In this document: positions 1 to 5,772 of the stretch, one piece after another
Position numbering within the stretch: position 1 is the first letter of the stretch
How the letters are laid out: each line of letters begins with the position of its first letter
Assembly: GCA_037138855.1 (NCBI GenBank)
Contig: JBAXHO010000069.1
Span: forward strand, 1 to 8,726
Direction of reading: 5' to 3'
DNA from: JBAXHO01 sp037138855
Lineage (GTDB): Bacteria > Patescibacteriota > Dojkabacteria > B142 > OLB20
DNA length: 8,726 nt
Translations under genes and position numbers: made by a program
The notes under the pieces: model-generated
What the model was told of the DNA's origin: nothing
Databases searched by the model: none
Seen by the model: only the letters and a program-made list of their open reading frames with translations

Positions 1-1
1 C

Positions 2-124
2 ATTCATTTATCTAACGGTAACCGTTTCGGTAACACTTATGACTTATCTAATGGTCATAAGATTGAATTTAAAATTAATATTTCATTAAGAAAATTATTA
101 TCATTTAAAACCAAAACAGATTAA
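2..124 (+). CDS. 3' end of an unidentified gene entering from the left (partial)
   Basis: An open frame runs from the window edge to a TAA at 122-124 and gives about 40 residues. The peptide contains two similar segments, HLSNGNRFGN and DLSNGHKIEF, and ends in a lysine-rich tail (LLSFKTKTD). The DNA repeat TTATCTAA[C/T]GGT (8-19 and 44-55) is explained by the repeated LSNG peptide, which supports the frame being coding. The family cannot be recognised from this fragment. It lies 40 bases upstream of the next plus-strand gene, so the two may be co-transcribed. A 40-codon open frame can occur by chance in such AT-rich DNA, so this is moderate to low confidence. Confidence 0.45.
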   Translation: MHLSNGNRFGNTYDLSNGHKIEFKINISLRKLLSFKTKTD

Positions 125-164
125 AATAAATTATTAGCATAGTTTAATTGTTAACATTTCTAAT

Positions 165-356
165 ATGCAAATTGAACAATTTACTCTCTTGTTACCGTTG
201 ATTGTAATTTTGGGTCTTTGGGATTTAGTCTGGAAAGCAACTGCCATGTGGAAGGCCAGTCGCAACAATCAACTTGTTTGGTATATTTGTCTACTAGTTT
301 TTAATACCTTAGGAATATTACCGATTGTTTATATTTTCTTAATAAAAAAGAAATAA
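165..356 (+). CDS. Small two-helix membrane protein, DUF5652-like
   Basis: This 63-residue protein has two hydrophobic segments (about residues 6-24 and 38-60) separated by a short polar loop (KASRNNQ) and ends in KKK. The pattern W..VWK...MWKASRNNQ..W.....NTLGILPIVY matches my recollection of DUF5652, a family of about 60 residues that is common in Candidate Phyla Radiation genomes. In that family the aromatic and lysine positions around WK.A...A.RNN and the NTLGI motif of the second helix are conserved. Its function is unknown. The positive C-terminus suggests that both ends face the cytoplasm. The gene ends in tandem TAATAA stops. No Shine-Dalgarno sequence precedes the ATG. It sits 40 bases after the partial upstream gene and may depend on that gene's promoter. 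Confidence 0.8.
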   Translation: MQIEQFTLLLPLIVILGLWDLVWKATAMWKASRNNQLVWYICLLVFNTLGILPIVYIFLIKKK

Positions 357-420
357 TAATACTAGTTATACCAAGTCCATTCAAATACTAGATAGTATCG
401 TTTTGGTCTAATATCGAGTT

Positions 421-460
421 AGCTTAATTTTGTGAATAATTAATGAAGATTAATTAAGCT
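421..460. repeat. Nested AT-only inverted repeats at the convergent gene ends
   Basis: AGCTTAATT (421-429) pairs with AATTAAGCT (452-460). Nested inside is a second hairpin: TAATTAAT (437-444), loop GAAG, ATTAATTA (449-456). The structure covers the stop codon of the minus-strand gene and faces the end of the plus-strand DUF5652-like gene. It might end transcription from either side. However, the stems are nearly all A-T and no clear U-run follows on either strand, so this is only a possible weak bidirectional terminator. Confidence 0.25.
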
Positions 461-813
461 TTCGCGTTATTATATGTGATTTTATGAGGATTGGAAAGTA
501 GTGGGAAAACATCAATTGCGACTTCTTCATAAGGATGTACTTTTTTTACAGCTTCAATTATTTTATCTACATCTTTTTTATCACATACTGTTTCAATTCT
601 TTCTTCAACAACTTCGGTCAATTGGCCGATCTCTCCAATATTGGGGTGAGCAGAATCTAAGGGGATAAATCTATTAATCCCTGTTACAGAAAAACTACAA
701 TGACTATAATCTCCAACCAAACCTGCGCCATTATCACCAAGAACCTTTCTAACAACATCAGCGTGGGTTTCCGGAACATATATAACAATTTTTACACACT
801 CATCATTATTCAT
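454..813 (-). CDS. Stand-alone PII/CutA-like protein of the YqfO (NIF3 insert) type
   Basis: The 119-residue protein resembles the ferredoxin-like insert domain of NIF3-family proteins such as Bacillus YqfO, here as a free-standing gene (the COG3323 type). Visible hallmarks are a first beta-strand VKIVIYVPE (7-15) followed by a helix with HADVVRKVLGDNGAG (17-31), the segment GDYSHCSF (34-41), and HPYEEVAIDV (93-102) near the C-terminus. HPYEE is the most diagnostic motif of this family. PII and CutA relatives usually form trimers and bind small ligands or metals; the stand-alone YqfO-like proteins have no settled function. The dinuclear-metal NIF3 domain itself is absent, and the length is normal for the isolated domain. 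The start is supported by an extended -10 element 22 bases upstream. Confidence 0.85.
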   Translation of the reverse strand: MNNDECVKIVIYVPETHADVVRKVLGDNGAGLVGDYSHCSFSVTGINRFIPLDSAHPNIGEIGQLTEVVEERIETVCDKKDVDKIIEAVKKVHPYEEVAIDVFPLLSNPHKITYNNAKA

Positions 814-835
814 AATTATGTATGTTAACTATTTT

Positions 836-844
836 ATTATAGCA
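836..844 (-). promoter_or_regulatory. Extended -10 promoter of the YqfO-like gene
   Basis: On the minus strand the sequence reads TGCTATAAT, a perfect extended -10 (TGnTATAAT), with TATAAT at 841 down to 836. The expected transcription start is near 829, giving a leader of about 16 bases before the ATG at 813. No good -35 box was found at 15-21 bases spacing, which is usual for extended -10 promoters. No Shine-Dalgarno sequence is present in the leader. Confidence 0.55.
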
Positions 845-983
845 AATATTTCTACCTAGCTGAGGTAAATTTGTTTTTCTCCGTTATTAGTAACAGCCTT
901 AAGAGGAATAAAATGTCTTGATAAAGATTTTTTAAGGTTTACTATACTAGTGAGTTCCCATTAATAAAAAATGTTCATTATAC

Positions 984-1751
984 CTAGTTTATTAATTCGA
1001 AATTATCGTCATCAATATAATAGGACATTTTTTTACCGTCAATTTTTAAGCCGAAATTATTGGCGATAGCATATCCGGGAGCCACTTCAATAAATTTAAG
1101 ATTAGCGGTAAATGTAAAAAGTTTTTCTCCACTGTTACTAAATATACAGTTAACAGTTGCATATTCATCCGGATTAGAAAGTTGCAATCCTTTTCCTGTT
1201 AATAATAAGAATCCATTGAACCATACAGCTCGTAACGAATTACATGATAATGTTGTTGCGATCCGAAATTCTTGATTTGACTGGATATTATAAATAATTG
1301 TCTGTGTTGGCATTCTTAAATACATTAAGAAGTACTGTTGATCAATTGGAGTTTCATCAGGATAAGGATTGATAATGCCGGAGAATAATTTAATGCGTTC
1401 GTTATTTGCATATATTTCATAAATATATGATATTGAGACATAATCACAATGTATCCGGTATGATCTGATTTGTTTATCTGCCAGCTCAAATTCCTGATAA
1501 GGTTTAAGACCAAGTATTTTAGGGTCAGCATCTTCTTTGAAACATTCTTCTTGATATTTAATTACAGTAGCTGACGAATTTTCTGATGGTAGAATAGTAT
1601 TGCTAATATGGGCATTTTGGCCACTTTTTGCTGACAGATTTCTAAAATGGTCAAAAATATTCTCTTTTTTAAATAAAAAAACAATGATGAAAAAAACGAT
1701 GACGAAGCTTGACAGAATAGTTATTTTAATAAATTTATGATCTTTTAGCAT
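984..1751 (-). CDS. Membrane-anchored extracytoplasmic protein of unknown function
   Basis: This 255-residue protein has a lysine-rich N-terminus (MLKDHKFIK), one strong hydrophobic segment (about residues 10-27) followed by KKE, and then a long soluble region. That is the layout of a signal-anchor protein with the body outside the membrane. No lipobox is visible. The soluble part (about 60-255) is rich in short beta-strand-like stretches and holds exactly four cysteines (C70, C102, C170, C202), which could form two disulfides outside the cell. Residues 40-62 look like a flexible linker (SAKSGQNAH...SENSS). I do not recognise a family, and no catalytic motif is evident. The gene has its own well-formed promoter and stands alone, separated from the downstream minus-strand gene by 170 bases. 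Confidence 0.75.
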   Translation of the reverse strand: MLKDHKFIKITILSSFVIVFFIIVFLFKKENIFDHFRNLSAKSGQNAHISNTILPSENSSATVIKYQEECFKEDADPKILGLKPYQEFELADKQIRSYRIHCDYVSISYIYEIYANNERIKLFSGIINPYPDETPIDQQYFLMYLRMPTQTIIYNIQSNQEFRIATTLSCNSLRAVWFNGFLLLTGKGLQLSNPDEYATVNCIFSNSGEKLFTFTANLKFIEVAPGYAIANNFGLKIDGKKMSYYIDDDNFELIN

Positions 1752-1772
1752 GTTAAATTGAGAGATTTATTT

Positions 1773-1801
1773 TTTATATCATATCAATTTGGAATATTCA
1801 A
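1773..1801 (-). promoter_or_regulatory. Sigma70-like promoter of the membrane-anchored protein gene
   Basis: On the minus strand a TTGAAT -35 box (1801-1796) is followed after exactly 17 bases by a TATAAA -10 box (1778-1773). A TG sits one base upstream of the -10, so it is also an extended -10. The predicted start is near 1766 and the leader is about 15 bases with no Shine-Dalgarno sequence. The arm TTGGAATAT (1789-1797), overlapping the -35 region, is repeated in inverted orientation at 1849-1857 (ATATTCCAA). It could be a regulator site or chance. Confidence 0.6.
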
Positions 1802-1922
1802 GTTTACTCAAAACTTATTAAAATATGTCTCATTTTGAGGCGTATTTCATATTCCAATAAGACTTATTATTTTGGAGGTTTTTGGGATGCAATTTTAATT
1901 ATAAGCGGGTGATTTTAGATGG

Positions 1923-1949
1923 GGGCTGGATTATGGCAAGAAATAAAAA
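1923..1949 (+). repeat. Short dispersed repeat with an embedded start codon, copy 1
   Basis: Positions 1927-1949 match 5710-5732 at 21 of 23 bases, both on the plus strand, and a GGG block lies just upstream in both copies with one extra C here. Each copy contains ATG followed by codons for MARNK. The only two differences (GCA/GCG and AAA/AAG) are silent third-position changes in that frame. This suggests two descendants of one gene start rather than a non-coding motif. See the matching entry at 5707-5732. Confidence 0.5.
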
Positions 1950-2037
1950 ATCAATTAATGAAGCATTTCATGGAGAATTATATAGCTGTCTTAGGCTTGT
2001 AAATAACTTCCAATATTTCTTAAAATTACTCAAATAA
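1933..2037 (+). CDS. Possible 34-residue small ORF or gene remnant starting MARNKK
   Basis: This frame begins inside the short repeat and continues as SINEAFHGELYSCLRL... to a TAA at 2035-2037. The silent-only differences from the second repeat copy support this frame at its beginning; beyond residue 6 nothing confirms it. A TATAAG at 1900-1905 could serve as a -10. A competing frame starts with ATG at 1919 (MGAGLWQEIKN...) and overlaps it. The region 1752-2080 is otherwise non-coding and contains the promoters of both flanking genes. The product is not recognised; it may be the truncated start of a lost mobile gene. Confidence 0.25.
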   Translation: MARNKKSINEAFHGELYSCLRLVNNFQYFLKLLK

Positions 2038-2051
2038 GGGCATTTTTATTG

Positions 2052-2080
2052 TTTACTTTCGACTATTATATGACTATAAT
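2052..2080 (+). promoter_or_regulatory. Near-leaderless promoter of the fic gene
   Basis: A TTTACT -35 box (2052-2057), a 17-base spacer and a consensus TATAAT -10 box (2075-2080) directly abut the ATG at 2081. The usual start point, 7 bases after the -10, falls on the second in-frame ATG at 2087. The transcript would therefore be leaderless and begin with that ATG. This favours 2087 over 2081 as the true initiation codon. Confidence 0.65.
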
Positions 2081-3112
2081 ATGACTATGTTCAAACCAAA
2101 ATATACAATAACAAATATCCTTGCCACTAACATGCGAAAAGTTGGTGAGATTGTCGGAGAGCTTAACAGTAAGCTACTTTCAAGCACGGTTCTTTTGAAT
2201 ATGGAGCGTGATGCCAGGGCATTATCGGCATTTTCTTCTACTCAAATCGAGGGCAACCCATTGCCACTTACCGATGTTAAAAAAATTATAAAATCCAGGC
2301 CTGAAAACATAAGAGATACCGAGCGGGAAGTCTTAAATTATAATAAAGCAATTATATTACTTGATGAAAAAATCAAAGCAAAGGAGATTGTCAAACTCTC
2401 AAATGATTTTATTTGTAAAATTCAAAGTATAGTTGTTGATGGTTTAGTAATTGAGTCTTACAAGGGTAAATATCGAGTAGAACCAGTATTTGTAAATGAC
2501 CCAATTAAAAGGGAAACTGTTTATTTACCACCTGATGCCAAAGATGTTTTGACATTGATGAGCGATTTAGTCGAGTTTGTGAATACTAAAAAAGCTGAAA
2601 TTGACCCGCTAATTATTGCAGGTTTATTTCATAAACAGGCAGTTATTATTCATCCATTTATTGATGGTAATGGCAGAACTACAAGGTTAATTACTAAAAC
2701 ACTTCTTGCTAAACTTGGTATAAATACATTTCCACTTTTCAGTTTTGAAAATTATTATAATCATAATGTAGCAAAGTATTTTCAAAATGTTGGGGTGTTT
2801 GGGAATTATTATGATATTGCGGATAACATAGATTTTACAGTTTGGCTTGAATATTTCACTGAAGGGATTATAGACGAATTAAATCGGGTTAAAGCACAAT
2901 TTCCACAATATCAGGAAAGACTTGAGCCTCATCATAAGCAGATAATTGAATATATTAAAGAATATGGCTCAATTACAGCCAGAGAGTACGCAGAAATAAC
3001 AGACAGAGCAAAAGCTACTAGAATACAAGACTTTAAGAAATTAGTGGATTTAGGGCTTATCAGTACCATTGGAGTGGGTAAAGCAACTTATTATGTATTG
3101 AAACGAGAATAG
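2081..3112 (+). CDS. Fic family protein with inhibitory helix and C-terminal winged helix
   Basis: This is a 343-residue Fic-domain protein. Fic enzymes usually transfer AMP from ATP to a hydroxyl of a target protein. The catalytic motif HPFIDGNGRTTR is complete at residues 191-202, with H191 as the general base. The upstream GKYR segment (129-132), typical of the Fic fold, is present. Residues 53-58 (STQIEG) fit the inhibitory-helix motif [S/T]xxxE[G/N], with E57 expected to block ATP positioning. Because it lies N-terminal to the catalytic core, this is a class II, self-inhibited Fic. Residues about 283-340 form a winged-helix-like domain (SITAREYAEITDRAKATRIQDFKKL... then GKATYYVL), as in many DNA-binding Fic regulators. 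No separate antitoxin gene is adjacent. The better start is probably the ATG at 2087, which would remove two residues. Confidence 0.93.
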   Translation: MTMFKPKYTITNILATNMRKVGEIVGELNSKLLSSTVLLNMERDARALSAFSSTQIEGNPLPLTDVKKIIKSRPENIRDTEREVLNYNKAIILLDEKIKAKEIVKLSNDFICKIQSIVVDGLVIESYKGKYRVEPVFVNDPIKRETVYLPPDAKDVLTLMSDLVEFVNTKKAEIDPLIIAGLFHKQAVIIHPFIDGNGRTTRLITKTLLAKLGINTFPLFSFENYYNHNVAKYFQNVGVFGNYYDIADNIDFTVWLEYFTEGIIDELNRVKAQFPQYQERLEPHHKQIIEYIKEYGSITAREYAEITDRAKATRIQDFKKLVDLGLISTIGVGKATYYVLKRE

Positions 3113-3244
3113 TTAAATAAAAGTACCTACAAAAAATTGAGACACAGAAACAAAGAAATCGTCGAAGATATAATTGGAATGACTTTATCAGAGGCATATA
3201 AGGGGGCAGTTAATATGTTTAATATGATAACTTTTAACGATTGA
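3113..3244 (+). other. In-frame open stretch after the fic stop codon
   Basis: After the TAG at 3110-3112 the same frame stays open for 43 codons to a TGA at 3242-3244, and the peptide looks protein-like (for example RNKEIVEDIIGMTLSEAY). It could be a remnant of a longer tail, a separate small ORF (TTG at 3137, or ATG at 3179) or chance. The Fic protein already ends in a complete winged helix, so readthrough is not needed to explain it. Confidence 0.2.
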
Positions 3245-3253
3245 TAATTGTTG

Positions 3254-3259
3254 TATAAT
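3254..3259 (+). promoter_or_regulatory. -10 element of the ABC exporter operon
   Basis: A consensus TATAAT lies 34 bases before the GTG start of the ATPase gene, giving a predicted start near 3266 and a leader of about 28 bases. Only a poor -35 candidate (TTTTAA, 3232-3237, 16-base spacing) is present. A second possible -10 (TATAAA, 3279-3284) lies closer to the start codon. No Shine-Dalgarno sequence is seen before the GTG. Confidence 0.4.
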
Positions 3260-3293
3260 ATTTAAATTATATAAATAATATAAAGAAAAATTC

Positions 3294-4199
3294 GTGAAGC
3301 AAACTGCAGTTCTGATAAAAAGTTTTGTAAAAAAATATGGTGACTTCACAGCTGTTGCTAATCTTAATATTGAGGTAAAAAGGGGTGAGATATTTGGGCT
3401 GTTAGGACCGAATGGATCGGGAAAAACAAGTACTTTAGAATGTCTAGAAGGACTGCGGACTGCAACTTCGGGAGAGATAGATATATTAGGAATAAACCCA
3501 ACAAAAGCTGGAGGGAAATTAAAAAATATCATCGGTGTTCAATTACAATCTTCCGGTCTACCGGCAAGCATCACTCCACGTGAGGCAATTAACCTGTTTT
3601 CTGCCTATCATAATATTTCGCCAGACTATCGCTTTTTAAAGAAATTTGATCTCGTAGAAAAGCAAAACACTGAATACTGTATGCTATCAGGGGGACAACA
3701 ACGCCGTCTTTCCTTGATAATGGCAATTCTACATAATCCGCCCATCATTATTCTTGATGAACCCACAGCAGCTTTAGACGTGCAGTCTCGGGTAGCCTTG
3801 CACAGCATTATGCTTGAACTAAAAAGTAAGGGCACGACCATCATCTTAGCCACCCACGATATGGCAGAGGCGGAGAAACTTGCAGACCGAGTCGCAGTTC
3901 TGTTGAAAGGAAAGATCGTAGCACTGGGTACTCCTAAAGAGTTGACAGCCTCAGGATCAAATATAAGTCGGATTTCTATCAGAACATCAGAAAATTGTCT
4001 AGCTGGTATAACAGAATTTAAAGGTCTTGTGCCTGATCCAGTTAATCAGGAATATTTCATGCTTTTTTCAAAGGAACCAGGATCAGACGTGATTAAAATT
4101 CTGGATTACATCAAATCCAAGCATGATGACTTGATAGACTTAAGGATAGAACGGCCATCTCTTGAAGAAAGATTTTTAGAATTAATAAATCCAATATGA
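3294..4199 (+). CDS. ABC-2 type exporter, ATP-binding subunit
   Basis: This 301-residue ATPase drives an export-type ABC transporter of the ABC-2 (multidrug, antibiotic or polysaccharide exporter) class. All nucleotide-binding motifs are present: Walker A GPNGSGKT (38-45), signature LSGGQ (131-135), Walker B IIILDEP (151-157) with catalytic E156, the D-loop AALD (159-162) and the switch histidine H188 (ATHDM). Residues about 225-301 are the extra C-terminal domain common in CcmA/NatA-like subunits, ending in SLEERFLELINP, the usual closing helix of this group. The GTG at 3294 is chosen because it places VLIKSFVKKYG at the normal distance before Walker A and no better in-frame start exists upstream. 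The stop overlaps the permease start (ATGA), so translation is coupled. The substrate cannot be deduced. Confidence 0.93.
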   Translation: MKQTAVLIKSFVKKYGDFTAVANLNIEVKRGEIFGLLGPNGSGKTSTLECLEGLRTATSGEIDILGINPTKAGGKLKNIIGVQLQSSGLPASITPREAINLFSAYHNISPDYRFLKKFDLVEKQNTEYCMLSGGQQRRLSLIMAILHNPPIIILDEPTAALDVQSRVALHSIMLELKSKGTTIILATHDMAEAEKLADRVAVLLKGKIVALGTPKELTASGSNISRISIRTSENCLAGITEFKGLVPDPVNQEYFMLFSKEPGSDVIKILDYIKSKHDDLIDLRIERPSLEERFLELINPI

Positions 4200-5008
4200 A
4201 TGCATTTATCACTCACTTTTTATTTGATATAAAGGTCGGTTTGCGGGACAAGACATTACTACTGATGAATTATTTATTGCCATTAGGGTTTTACGTAATG
4301 ATGGGCCTGGTGATGACAAAGATCAATCCGGGTTTTGCTGAAAACCTTGTTCAGGCGATGACGGTATTTGCCATATTGGCGGGTACTGCCCTGGGGATGC
4401 CCAATATCATTGTGAGCGGAAGAGAGCTTGGGATATTCAGAAGTTACAAGATAAACGGTGTACCTGCAATCTCAATTTTAGGAATTCCAGCCCTGTCAGG
4501 AATGATTCATGCCTTGATTGTCGCCATAATTATTGTCATTACTGGGCCGTTGTTTTTTGGCGGTATCAGGCCGGAAAATTTACTTGGTTTTTTCACTGTA
4601 TTTTTGGCAATGGCAATTGCTGCGACAGGACTGGCATTATTAATTGGTGTGATCTCAAAAGATTCCAGGATGACTGTCCTCTGGTCGCAACTGTTATTTT
4701 TACCCAGTATGTTAATAGGAGGACTAATGATGCCATCAAATATATTACCTGCATCAGTAAGCTTTTTTGCTAAACTTCTGCCATCTACATATGCCATGAG
4801 CGCATTTAAAAGTTTAGCCTACAATCAACCCACATCTTACAATGTTGGTGGCTCTCTAGCAGTTCTTTTTGCCGGGGGGCTGGTTAGTTTCCTGCTAGCG
4901 TTGTATCTATTTAAGTGGGATAACAGCGATGAAGTATCGAAATTTAAGAAGCCGGCATTAGCATTACTAGCGTTGCTTCCATATTTAATCGGTGCAATAT
5001 TGCTGTAA
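4196..5008 (+). CDS. ABC-2 type exporter, membrane permease subunit
   Basis: This 270-residue polytopic protein pairs with the ATPase encoded just upstream, with an ATGA overlap. Hydrophobic segments lie at about 22-40, 52-72, 95-120, 128-152, 163-180, 219-239 and 253-270. The polar stretch SGRELGIFRSYKINGVP (74-90) after the second segment is the coupling-helix region of ABC-2 permeases, and PSTYAMSAFKSL (196-207) matches the conserved segment before the last core helix. ABC-2 permeases usually have six helices; here a seventh hydrophobic stretch follows a charged linker (KWDNSDEVSKFKK) at the C-terminus. DNA is locally much GC-richer than neighbouring genes (32 of 60 bases at 4381-4440, against 18 of 60 at 7081-7140), which hints at acquisition from another lineage. 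Confidence 0.9.
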   Translation: MNAFITHFLFDIKVGLRDKTLLLMNYLLPLGFYVMMGLVMTKINPGFAENLVQAMTVFAILAGTALGMPNIIVSGRELGIFRSYKINGVPAISILGIPALSGMIHALIVAIIIVITGPLFFGGIRPENLLGFFTVFLAMAIAATGLALLIGVISKDSRMTVLWSQLLFLPSMLIGGLMMPSNILPASVSFFAKLLPSTYAMSAFKSLAYNQPTSYNVGGSLAVLFAGGLVSFLLALYLFKWDNSDEVSKFKKPALALLALLPYLIGAILL

Positions 5009-5048
5009 GGTCAAATAGGTATGAGTTATCAATATGGATACTTATCCC

Positions 5049-5083
5049 TTGAAGTTTCTAGTTATTCTATATATTCTAGTTAT
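5049..5083 (+). promoter_or_regulatory. Possible promoter with a 10-base direct repeat before the 156-residue protein
   Basis: TTGAAG (5049-5054) and TATTCT (5072-5077) are spaced by 17 bases and could be -35 and -10 boxes, with a start near 5084 and a leader of about 33 bases. The decamer TTCTAGTTAT occurs twice, at 5056-5065 and 5074-5083. The copies are 18 bases apart start to start, inside the spacer and across the -10. This could be a regulator site, though AT-rich chance repetition is possible. Confidence 0.35.
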
Positions 5084-5116
5084 GTTCAAGTTACCTCTTT
5101 TTAAACCATTATCTAC

Positions 5117-5587
5117 ATGGAAAAATCTAAAGATCTTTTTGCGATGAAATGGGATAAGGTTAATCTCAAACTTAATGGTAAAGTTGTAAAATATTCTCTG
5201 CTTAGAATTAAAATTGCCGGGGCTCCCTCATTGGTGGAATTCGTTAACTTTATAATTAAAATTGAGTCGTTTACAGAAAAATTTAAAAGAGATTATATTT
5301 CTCTGACAGATTTTTCTGAACTCCTACCAAACATAATTATTGAAAGATTAATCTCGATTTCTTCAAGTCGCTTGATCAGGTCAATTATTTTTGTCTCTAA
5401 TAAATCAAAAATGTCGTTTGTGCTTTTGGGTAAAGATTCAAAATTCTCTGTTCTAAAAAAACATTTAATGGATGTAAATAGTCCAAGTGAGGATAAGGGA
5501 TACAGTTATAATTATTTTTTTATCGAGGAAGAAGCGCAATTGGCAAAGACAGCTGAGAAGTTTTTGACGGATAATAATACTAAGTAG
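5117..5587 (+). CDS. Hypothetical protein, possibly with a SpoIIAA/STAS-like fold
   Basis: This 156-residue soluble protein has no signal peptide or membrane segment. I do not recognise the family with confidence. The order of elements fits an alternating beta/alpha fold: strand LLRIKIAG (28-35), helix SLVEFVNFIIKIESFTEKF (38-56), strand YISLTDFSELL (60-70) with an aspartate at its end, helix IIIERLISISSSRLI (73-87), strand IIFVSNKSKMSFVLLG (90-105), and a final YNYFFIEEEAQLAKTAEKFL (131-150). This resembles SpoIIAA-like or STAS-like proteins, in which a strand ending in D/T-x-S precedes a helix and a late EEEA.-type helix closes the domain. That is inference from pattern only. It stands between the ABC exporter operon and the convergent membrane protein gene, 108 bases after the permease. 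Confidence 0.65.
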   Translation: MEKSKDLFAMKWDKVNLKLNGKVVKYSLLRIKIAGAPSLVEFVNFIIKIESFTEKFKRDYISLTDFSELLPNIIIERLISISSSRLIRSIIFVSNKSKMSFVLLGKDSKFSVLKKHLMDVNSPSEDKGYSYNYFFIEEEAQLAKTAEKFLTDNNTK

Positions 5588-5706
5588 GGTATTGAAAGGG
5601 AAAAGGGTTTAACATTAACTAATTAGGTCTAATAGCAAATGATAAAAAGATCTAATGAACAAAAAATTTATGATTAATTCTAAAGAAAAGAAAGTATAAT
5701 TTGCTT

Positions 5707-5732
5707 GGGTGGATTATGGCGAGAAATAAGAA
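5707..5732 (+). repeat. Short dispersed repeat with an embedded start codon, copy 2
   Basis: This is the second copy of the element at 1923-1949. The ATG at 5716 opens only a 13-residue frame (MARNKNCSNPTLL) that stops at 5755-5757, next to the 3' end of the convergent membrane protein gene. A consensus TATAAT at 5695-5700 lies 15 bases before the ATG. The spot therefore looks like the promoter and first codons of a gene whose body is gone. TGGATTA (5710-5716) also pairs with TAATCCA (5739-5745), a feature that copy 1 lacks. No other gene is seen in 5588-5758. Confidence 0.5.
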
Positions 5733-5756
5733 CTGCTCTAATCCAACACTACTTTG

Positions 5757-5772
5757 AATTAGCGAGCTAATT
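5757..5772. repeat. Inverted repeat over the stop codon of the membrane protein gene
   Basis: AATTAGC (5757-5763) and GCTAATT (5766-5772) form a perfect 7-base inverted repeat spanning the minus-strand TAA stop at 5759-5761. As RNA it would form AATTAG-CGAG-CTAATT. There is no convincing U-run on either side, so a terminator role for the convergent genes is only possible. Confidence 0.25.

Noticed and set aside
16..61. Inverted repeats (CGGT/ACCG blocks, and CTTATGAC with GTCATAAG) that look like operators or a terminator.
   Set aside because: They fall inside the open frame of the partial gene, where the repeated LSNG peptide explains much of the pattern, and no U-run follows.
856..960. A 34-codon open stretch on the minus strand between the two leftward genes, with a protein-like peptide (for example SRHFIPLKAVTNNGEK).
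   Set aside because: It has no start codon of the ATG type, follows directly after a stop, is in a different frame from the upstream gene and matches nothing I recognise. It may be a gene relic, but chance is not excluded.
1874..1898. A strong GGAGG followed by ATG at 1887.
   Set aside because: The frame is only ATG-CAA-TTT-TAA, so no gene follows.
1921..1946. GLDYGKK-like peptide in a third frame, recalling the start of RuvX/YqgF resolvases.
   Set aside because: The frame stops at once after the motif, and the differences between the two repeat copies are not silent in it.
1919..1999. Short frame starting MGAGLWQEIKN that overlaps the MARNKK frame.
   Set aside because: The silent changes between the two repeat copies support the other frame, and this one is only 26 residues long.
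3188..3853. Minus-strand open frames opposite the ABC ATPase gene.
   Set aside because: They are antisense shadows of a clear ATPase coding sequence and show no family motifs.
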